Of a stretch of 24,333 nucleotides of DNA, positions 11,001-15,764 are shown one piece after another. The position numbers and the translations under genes are program-made. Origin of the DNA: a virus; IMG/VR virus record IMGVR_UViG_3300005432_000016, positions 1-24,333 of that record; one strand, given 5' to 3'. How positions within the stretch are numbered: position 1 is the first letter of the stretch; each line of letters starts with the position of its first letter. The notes under the pieces are model-generated. The model did no database searches. It was not told the origin of the DNA and saw only the letters and a program-made list of their open reading frames with translations.

Positions 11001-12320
11001 CTGTCTACCACTTACACTGGAGCCTGGATTGAGAGCCCAGTCGTCTCTCATCTCAAGGACTTGATATGCATCAGTAACACCTTCACCAGTTAGATCAGGC
11101 CATCCATATACATCGTAGACCTTAACAAACTGACCTAGGTTGAAAGATACAATAGCGTTTTCTTCAGAGTTGAAGTCTCTAGGTTTAGGAGCATCAACAT
11201 ACTGAGGCACAAGGAATTCAGTCCTGTAACCTTTAACATATGCTCTACCTGGTGAAACCTCAATGGCAAGCATATCTTCAGAGGCAGCATTGCCTTCTCT
11301 GGATTGTGCACCTGCTCTATAAACACCATTGTTGAAACCATCGTCAAGGTGCTCACGCATCTTGATGTCAAAGGTATCAATAACATAGTCGCCACTCTCT
11401 TCATATGTGCGGCGTGCCAGAGATCTCTCCAGCTCAGAGTATTCAGTATTATTAACAAACTGCTCTAGTTTGGAGTTATTAATTCTGAGTAGCTCGATAA
11501 AATTCTTATCTGTCTCATCGTTAATTGCTTTCTTGACGAGAGAGGTACGAATTCTGAAACGATGTCCGCCTGGCGCAGAATAATTAGAAGTGCCAGCGGC
11601 ATTATCATTAAGAGAAGGATCATCTTCAGGAGTAATAATGGATTCTGAAACTTCAAGACCAACTCTATAAGAAGGGTTGTTTGAATACTGCTCAAGAATC
11701 AAATAAGAGGAAGGTACATCAACAAAGTGACCTCTAATAAAATAGACACCCTCATTGATATAAGCAGAAGATGCTACAGCAGTTGCATCAACAGGAAGCA
11801 ACTGTGCAAATGGAGACCCAATTTCAATCAGAGTTGTGCCGAAAGTGATTTCGTTTTCAGCAAGCAACTGCTCGTTAGGTTGGAAACCTTTAAGAGATTC
11901 ACTTGAAGTTGTGTCACCTGAGTCAATATATTTTACATACAGTGTAATATAACCACGCTCTGATTCTGTAGAAGGAATAGAGTAAAGGACCTTTGCCTTA
12001 ACGCCAGTTGTGATGCCCTCAATAATCTGACCGTTAAGTTGTGTCCTATATGTCTCTACGTCTACACCAAGGAAAGATTGCTGCAGAATAACTGCCTGCA
12101 CATTAAGGTCATATCCAATTTGTCCAGGAATGACCATCGCACCTTCTTTGAAGAAGTGCGTGCCGATGCTTTCAACCTGATTCTGTAGAATCGATTGCAT
12201 CGTTGTAAGCTCTCTCGCCTGGATGGGATATCCTGGTCGAAAGAGGACTCTATAAAAGTTTTTGTCCTTATCGAAGTCGTCAAAATAAGGAGCAATATTT
12301 AGATTAGTATTCTGGGGCAT
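5034..12320 (-). CDS. Giant DUF4815 virion structural protein (2428 aa)
   Basis: The N-terminus (IAPYFDDFDKDKNFYRVLFR, then PGYPIQARELTTMQSILQNQ) is the DUF4815 signature of large structural proteins in marine T4-like phages. Further conserved blocks are IPWIRSRNIGF followed by LKPRTRMYAFFDGVDVTNYI (about 1420-1460), DPLAQSF with GGIFLTGVDIFF (about 1660-1690) and a C-terminal block from about 2340. At least six G-x-T-S-G-A-type modules interrupt the chain, near residues 97, 482, 873, 1471, 1541 and 1934. A segment with PGFIKIGTEIIKY and GRGSN near 2075-2105 recurs in form in the 623-aa protein (LLIGREVVRYTG). I see no catalytic motif, signal peptide or membrane segment. The gene begins one base after the gp8 stop with no strong ribosome site, so it is probably translationally coupled. 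The role is inferred: a peripheral baseplate or short-fibre component beside gp8, perhaps filling the place of T4 gp9/gp10. Confidence 0.92.
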   Translation of the reverse strand: MPQNTNLNIAPYFDDFDKDKNFYRVLFRPGYPIQARELTTMQSILQNQVESIGTHFFKEGAMVIPGQIGYDLNVQAVILQQSFLGVDVETYRTQLNGQIIEGITTGVKAKVLYSIPSTESERGYITLYVKYIDSGDTTSSESLKGFQPNEQLLAENEITFGTTLIEIGSPFAQLLPVDATAVASSAYINEGVYFIRGHFVDVPSSYLILEQYSNNPSYRVGLEVSESIITPEDDPSLNDNAAGTSNYSAPGGHRFRIRTSLVKKAINDETDKNFIELLRINNSKLEQFVNNTEYSELERSLARRTYEESGDYVIDTFDIKMREHLDDGFNNGVYRAGAQSREGNAASEDMLAIEVSPGRAYVKGYRTEFLVPQYVDAPKPRDFNSEENAIVSFNLGQFVKVYDVYGWPDLTGEGVTDAYQVLEMRDDWALNPGSSVSGRQIGRCRTIQIQEDQTGIYDLYMFDIQMYTAVNLAAGNQSVQVGDVIVGRTSNARGFVADAGSGNYFSLEQVSGKFVNGEVMERDGRVIGTLEAAWTFEPTDTRSCIGRNNSNQVIFGCNWLLNDQREIEATTVTLDQAAFTLTGFRTKFENDLRPGEVVTVSGTSAEGETSFRIERVDPQYIKTQSGNSHTGASYNVFDYATQVARVDPTLNKGSISNGEYSVLARLRPYIFQKDYQNGELTIDTPKTSMKSISDESFFVYRTFTNKTVVSGGVTVTLPESEQFASLDGENYVLTVLSESGSAYSVGQNLDIDALNDGGQLTVTFGASRQSITIDGLTNVQTVKLTALVSKNIVSKKIKTAAKMRAMKVVRTQNNNDQQKFGLAYGNLYGTRIEDREISFALNDVYKIHAIYESEDDNDAEAPFLTLQEATFFDSGSVVIGRTSGARGRVIQFINATLKLHIVALNEIPFLPGETIDGVDDDSQPLSAIIDDAEGSIGRGSKVITSQYELDPGQKAHFYDVCKITRIPGFTAPTRKLLVIFDYFIHESSGDYFAAQSYTGITFKEIPNYKLDGSINFLRDQLDFRPAVGELASGNGTIGAPYFVNCASLDFAARTFNTSGGTGGATIFDIMKVDTEFRMDYSYYLPRIDKLFITHDNKLQVVRGVSGEDLLPPEGIENAMLLAVLEHKPYNYDVERDTLIFPEIIRRYTMKDIGDLETRLTHVEYYTSLSLLEVQADNAKSYDDNGFDRLKNGYVVDDFTDHTIGDVLNVDYKCSMDFKEGLLRPAHYTTNVPLEFNASASNNVVRTESNMIFLPWQDVEIVKQPYASRTENVNPFNVFTFIGRVDLTPASDDWIDIERLPARVENVEGDFSAVARDLQIDQNGFAPIQWGSWQTNWTGESLQSSSSFQSRSGTYGIGRQLGRAGHGQRRQGLFYLHERRTYRVVNNQARQGIRTRVVPKIDRKSLGDTILSQTAIPWIRSRNIGFNVDRLKPRTRMYAFFDGVDVTNYITPKVIELIKNSSEDTRTNETPFVVGETVIGESSKCQLQVVAANDGYKTDPYGVGEATLPESYASQTPVLNIDLKALAETVNPNFFGNAQTGEVLVGQTSGARAVVKDRRLLSDNIGNLQGTFFIPSPKNDANPRWATGTRTFRFTTSNTNSRSPGEVDSSADTEYKATGTLQTVRENILAIRNAQIVRDTVTDERQVITTRTETRQVGWYDPLAQSFIVDEEGGIFLTGVDIFFNTKDSNIPISMQIRTMENGYPTKDILPFSDVTIDPSQVELSDNAAIPTRFTFQSPVYIKQSIEYCFVLLSDSNEYKVWISRMGDVEVSGTRTISDQPYAGVLFKSQNASTWTADQYEDLKFTIYRAEFTASIGNAVFNNAELGLGNGGVHNLIENPIQTLKPKQQLLLPTGTNNNFTIGARIIQTPSNAEGTIVEFDSTSDPEVITISDIVGSWQSGFLDANGNPFQGIKSSQSTATIVLSAIFNGVFEVNNTITGSTSNATAKVTNYDAGTQTLSVNFVDGAFDLADTLSEPGGTSATITSVTYAGDTYDTYPTAAPTYSNDDKEVLVYHRNHCMHQRTNNVEVSGIVSEIPSTTLTSTLSVGAGSIQVQDASAFHTIINGTGIGNLNPGFIKIGTEIIKYSAISTSGQTITVATSGRGSNSTAEQEHPSGTVVECYNLDGIPLTEINKVHTSISCPWLDTYMLHVDSVATNGIRAGGTGVIASQNVQYETLTPTVSTMNLPETNILARVNTTTGTSIGDGSTTIDQASFVNNGTYEDVVLNEQNRFYSPQLICSKINEQNKLDGGKSFNMIIELSTDKASLSPCIDLDRCSLITTTNRINAWPGGPDPYGQQSNIDRDQDVSTLPNGDQNDAVYITRLARLGQEARSLKVDFQVTRHPASEVRVYYRAFKIGNATSSEETGWTLLGLPTNYDSTPSEEILYKDYAYEARGLNFNAFQVKIVMRSTNQARVPLIADLRATALAT

Positions 12321-12321
12321 C

Positions 12322-13857
12322 TTAGAACTCGATTACGATTTTGATATCCTCGATTTGGTCACCAGCACGAGTGATCGCGCCTCTATTATCTATGTAGATT
12401 ACGCTACCCGAATCTGGCTCGATCTCAGGTCTCGCATATCCATTGGTAAATGACATACCAAGGTCATATTCAGTGTTGTTAATAATTCTGGTAGACTCAC
12501 CAGAAATAATTGGGAAGTTGATATCAGGGTCAGCAGATGCACCAGAGGTGCTACCAACCACAGGGTTACCACCTTCAAAGTCAATCAGGTTACCTGTAAT
12601 TTCAGGGAATACCCCGTCAATTCTGTTTTGGTAATACTTAAGGACCTTCGTTGTGTTATTCCAAGAAATAACACGTCCACGAGCAGTAACTTGCTGACCA
12701 CCAATGGTACGAGATTGTGTGATAATCTCATCAGTTTGGAAGTTGCCCGTAAATGTAGGGGAGAAGATAACAGCTTTTGTAGCAGACAGAGTAAGATCTG
12801 ATGTCAACTCTTGTGTGCCATTCTTGTATGGGTTGATAACGAGTCCAATACGTCTGTAATCGTTATCAGTTGGGAAGTCACCACTACCTTCAGCGTAGGT
12901 GAATTTGGTGTTGATCATGATACGATATCCACCCAATTCAACTTTGGGATCTGCACCGTGACCAGTAACAGGAGGGATAACTACTTCGACGCTACCGCCT
13001 GATCCTGCACCTGCACCGATACCGTTGACTTCATCGATGATGACTTTACCGAAGGTGTATCCCGATCCACCTGACGTAACAGTGGCAGACACAATGCGCC
13101 CACCATCAACAACAAGCGAAACACGCCCGCCAGTGCCATCACCTTTAATGGGGACATTTTCATATGTGCCATTGTTATAACCGTTTCCTGATGCTGCAAT
13201 AACAACTGTGTCGATTTCACCACCGATAGCGTCTGAGATAACAGCGGTATCTGTCAACACAGGCATGTATTCATTCGAGAAGAATTTCAAAACCTGACCA
13301 ACAGGGATCGTATACAAATACTTCCAACGATAACCATCGGCAGTTGTAATAATGGATGTGGAAGTACCAGTAGGCTCAACAGTAGAAGGTTTACCGTTAG
13401 GATCACTAGGACTGGTCCCGTTGTAGATGCACTTATAGACCTGATAGGACGAGTTAACGACATAAAAGTCTGCATCATAAAGCTTCGTCGCACCCGACGA
13501 TGCCGTCTTTGTGGCGGAGTAATCATGGCGATACATGTCATAAACGTAACCCAGACCACCAGTGGTTTGCTCTGGGGGAATCCAGTCAATACGACGGACC
13601 ACTTGAATGGTATCGTTAGCAAGGACTCTCTTAAGAGAGATCATGTCAGAATAGTCATCCGAGAATTCTTGGAAAGAATCCACAGGATCAGGTGCTGCGT
13701 TTTCGTTATCCCACGGTTGGGGACGACCAATGAAAACATACAGTCGATCACGATTTGCACCAGCATCTAGGTCCGACTGAGTTGGGTCAGGACCTTCCAG
13801 AGATTTTTTGAATCTCTGTGCCGTGAAAATTCTAAATTGGTCAGTAAGTAGTGCCAT
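12322..13857 (-). CDS. 8: Baseplate wedge subunit gp8, enlarged (511 aa)
   Basis: T4 gp8 is a 334-residue wedge protein that joins gp6, gp7 and gp10 in the baseplate. The matching blocks here are VFIGRPQPWDNEN (41-53), VVRRIDW (86-92), YQVYKCIYN (138-146), ADGYRWKYLYTIP (173-185), FFSNEYMPV (192-200), YRRIGLVINPY (334-344) and the end from SGSVIYIDNR to the final F, all in T4 order. Two blocks are extra. Residues about 215-297 hold two GxGY repeats, and about 365-450 hold a segment ending in GNPVVGSTSGASAD. Both modules also occur in neighbouring proteins. The core lacks the large hydrophobic or signal segments of exported proteins, as expected for a cytoplasmically assembled baseplate. The start is the ATG at 13857; AGAAGG lies 12 bases upstream, which is a weak spacing. 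The identification is from remembered T4 sequence, and the block order makes it strong. Confidence 0.9.
   Translation of the reverse strand: MALLTDQFRIFTAQRFKKSLEGPDPTQSDLDAGANRDRLYVFIGRPQPWDNENAAPDPVDSFQEFSDDYSDMISLKRVLANDTIQVVRRIDWIPPEQTTGGLGYVYDMYRHDYSATKTASSGATKLYDADFYVVNSSYQVYKCIYNGTSPSDPNGKPSTVEPTGTSTSIITTADGYRWKYLYTIPVGQVLKFFSNEYMPVLTDTAVISDAIGGEIDTVVIAASGNGYNNGTYENVPIKGDGTGGRVSLVVDGGRIVSATVTSGGSGYTFGKVIIDEVNGIGAGAGSGGSVEVVIPPVTGHGADPKVELGGYRIMINTKFTYAEGSGDFPTDNDYRRIGLVINPYKNGTQELTSDLTLSATKAVIFSPTFTGNFQTDEIITQSRTIGGQQVTARGRVISWNNTTKVLKYYQNRIDGVFPEITGNLIDFEGGNPVVGSTSGASADPDINFPIISGESTRIINNTEYDLGMSFTNGYARPEIEPDSGSVIYIDNRGAITRAGDQIEDIKIVIEF
12508..12765 (-). repeat. G-x-T-S-G-A module inserted in gp8
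   Basis: Residues about 365-450 of gp8 have no counterpart in T4 gp8 between its conserved central and C-terminal parts. They contain TARGRVISWNNTTKVLKYYQ and then GNPVVGSTSGASAD, the same turn-strand pattern as modules in the DUF4815 protein (for example VIGRTSGARGRVI) and the 623-aa protein (LNGVTSGVTATI). Confidence 0.6.
12967..13215 (-). repeat. GxGY beta module inserted in gp8
   Basis: Residues about 215-297 of gp8 contain two copies of the pattern hydrophobic-strand, GxGY, strand: VVIAASGNGYNNGTYENVPI and VSATVTSGGSGYTFGKVII, followed by a glycine-rich GAGAGSGG stretch. The gp8 core resumes afterwards with GADPKVELGGY. The same repeat makes up the N-terminal third of the 623-aa protein. 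Confidence 0.7.
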
Positions 13858-13878
13858 TTTCTACCGATACCTTCTTTT

Positions 13879-13886
13879 TATTTATG
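13879..13886 (-). promoter_or_regulatory. Probable late promoter for gp8 (CATAAATA)
   Basis: The 33-base gap between the 623-aa gene and gp8 contains CATAAATA on the minus strand, one base from the T4 late consensus TATAAATA and followed by an A-rich run. It lies 21 bases before the gp8 ATG, which would give a very short leader. The call is tentative because A+T-rich gaps can match by chance. Confidence 0.5.
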
Positions 13887-13890
13887 GGAC

Positions 13891-15762
13891 TTAATCGTCC
13901 TCGTTTCTTACGAAGCTGTTATATTCAATAGCTTTGATAGTGGCAGTGACGCCACTTGTTACGCCATTAAGTGTTTCACCCACTTGGAATAGGTAAGTTG
14001 CACCATTATTGACGATTGTTTTTATTTGGACAGTTTGCTGATTTGTTTTAGGTGTGTTTTCCGCAACAGAAACAAATGTTGCTGTAACACCTGTAGTTGC
14101 TCCACTCAGCGATTCTGATGCAGAATATCTTGATGCTCCAGAGAATTCGACAATGACACTTGCTGTAGAAACATGAGCGTCACCATCTCCAAGTTGTCCA
14201 GCATCACTGATGGCAGCAACCAAAGGTTGTGCATTACCATCATAGATTTGATCACCTGTTTGGAGCAGAGTAGTATTCTGTCCACCAAGTGTCTCCTCAA
14301 TACCATATTTAGACGAGGCAATACCACCGTCCAAAGAAGTATCGTTAGCATAATCTGTATTTGCATTCACCAAATCAGGAATTCCATCACCAAAGGCTGG
14401 GTTTCCAAACTCATCAGTGTATTCCTCATCATCATCCTCAAACTTTCTATTAAGAATCAAGCTGAGTGGATTTGTAAATGCAACAATATTTTGACCTTCT
14501 GCTTCAATCAAAACATGTGGCTCAACACCTGTGCCAGATGAAGATGCACTACCGCAAATAAATCTAATTGCTTGAGACTTTTCATTAGATCTACCAGCAT
14601 CAATAAATGCCAGCTCGTCAATCTCAAACACAAGATATAGGGCACGCTCTTCAGGCACCCAGTCATAAACGATAGCAATTCTGTTGTTAGAGTTTTCAAC
14701 GACTCTTTTTACGCGGTCAGTAACTCTAAATTCATATGCAGTCTCACCTGTAACAGGATCATCCTGTAGATTATCTAGAATAACCTTCTGGTCAAAACGG
14801 AAATTTGTTGCTCTATCAATACCAGTAAAAGAGTTTGCAGTTTTACCAGTATATCTAACAACTTCTCTACCAATCAAAAGTTTTCCAGATCCTGGATATG
14901 GAGCTGTTGACTGCACATATACGGTCTGCTCAGAAGGAGTAACATCTTTTAGAAGACCAGTCAAGTTATACATCACACTATTCAAAGACTGTCTATTTCT
15001 TGCAGTCCTGATTAGGTTAGTATCTCTTGTAAAAATAACCTGAGGATCATTGACATATCCACCACCTTTTTGTAGCAGACTAATATCATCAATAACACCT
15101 AGATTAATATTTGCTTCAGCAGTAGCACCATTACCGCCACCACCGATAATTTGAATGAGAGGAGGTGTCTCAAAAAACTCACCTTGATTCGTAATAAGAA
15201 TCTGATCAACTTCACCAAACTCATTTACGTTTGCAACACCAGTAGCGTTTTGTCCACCGCCACCACTGATAACAAGGTTGATATCATCATTAGTATAATT
15301 TTGTCCAAACTGCTCAATAGAGAGACCAGTTAACAAACCTGTAATAGGGACCAATTCTGATCCAGATCCACCACCACCTTTAATTTCAGCAGTAGTAGTA
15401 TCAAAGTATTGATCGCCATTTTTTGTAACCTGAATGTAGTCAATACCACCTGAAGCATTCAGAAATACTTTTGCGTCAGCACCATAACCATCATCTTCAC
15501 TATCAATCACCATTCTGAGGGGATCGTAACCCTCACCAGGATCTAAAACTTCAACAGCAGTAATCTCACCTAGATCTCCTTCGATAACTGCTCTAAGGAC
15601 AGCCTCACGGATAGGTGTGCCACAATTAGTAATACGAAGTCTAGGAGGATCGTTGGGGTCATACCCAGATCCACCGTTTGTGACATAGACATCTCTGACC
15701 CCATATATGCTATTGAATATGGGCTCGATTGATGCACCAGAACCAGGAACTACTCTTGGCAT
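13891..15762 (-). CDS. Repeat-rich virion structural protein (623 aa)
   Basis: Residues 22-245 hold six degenerate beta repeats, each with a G-x-G-Y-type turn (GGSGY 30, GEGY 76, NGDQY 115, FGQNY 152, QGEFF 193, GGGY 233). Most of the later copies are followed by GGGG-x-x-A segments. Residues about 280-320 contain LLIGREVVRYTG, a module also seen in the DUF4815 protein. Residues 440-450 are very acidic (FEDDDEEYTDEF). The C-terminus carries two G-x-T-S-G modules (SLSGATTGVTATF 551-563 and LNGVTSGVTATI 598-609). There is no signal peptide or membrane segment. The ATG follows the previous stop after two bases (TAATAATG), so coupling is likely. I know proteins of this type only as uncharacterised structural proteins near gp8 in cyanophages. 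The repeats suggest an elongated beta-rich baseplate or fibre element; no enzymatic site is visible. Confidence 0.85.
   Translation of the reverse strand: MPRVVPGSGASIEPIFNSIYGVRDVYVTNGGSGYDPNDPPRLRITNCGTPIREAVLRAVIEGDLGEITAVEVLDPGEGYDPLRMVIDSEDDGYGADAKVFLNASGGIDYIQVTKNGDQYFDTTTAEIKGGGGSGSELVPITGLLTGLSIEQFGQNYTNDDINLVISGGGGQNATGVANVNEFGEVDQILITNQGEFFETPPLIQIIGGGGNGATAEANINLGVIDDISLLQKGGGYVNDPQVIFTRDTNLIRTARNRQSLNSVMYNLTGLLKDVTPSEQTVYVQSTAPYPGSGKLLIGREVVRYTGKTANSFTGIDRATNFRFDQKVILDNLQDDPVTGETAYEFRVTDRVKRVVENSNNRIAIVYDWVPEERALYLVFEIDELAFIDAGRSNEKSQAIRFICGSASSSGTGVEPHVLIEAEGQNIVAFTNPLSLILNRKFEDDDEEYTDEFGNPAFGDGIPDLVNANTDYANDTSLDGGIASSKYGIEETLGGQNTTLLQTGDQIYDGNAQPLVAAISDAGQLGDGDAHVSTASVIVEFSGASRYSASESLSGATTGVTATFVSVAENTPKTNQQTVQIKTIVNNGATYLFQVGETLNGVTSGVTATIKAIEYNSFVRNEDD
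15028..15699 (-). repeat. Six GxGY/GGGG beta repeats
   Basis: This covers residues 22-245 of the 623-aa protein. Spacing between GxGY turns is about 37-46 residues. The best-preserved units read hydrophobic strand, GxGY or aromatic pair, xxPPxxxI, GGGGxxA. Related single or double units occur in gp8 (12967-13215) and in the C-terminal quarter of the right-edge protein (GDGYTSRPNVDII and GTGYAMPNVLV). Confidence 0.75.
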
Positions 15763-15764
15763 TA

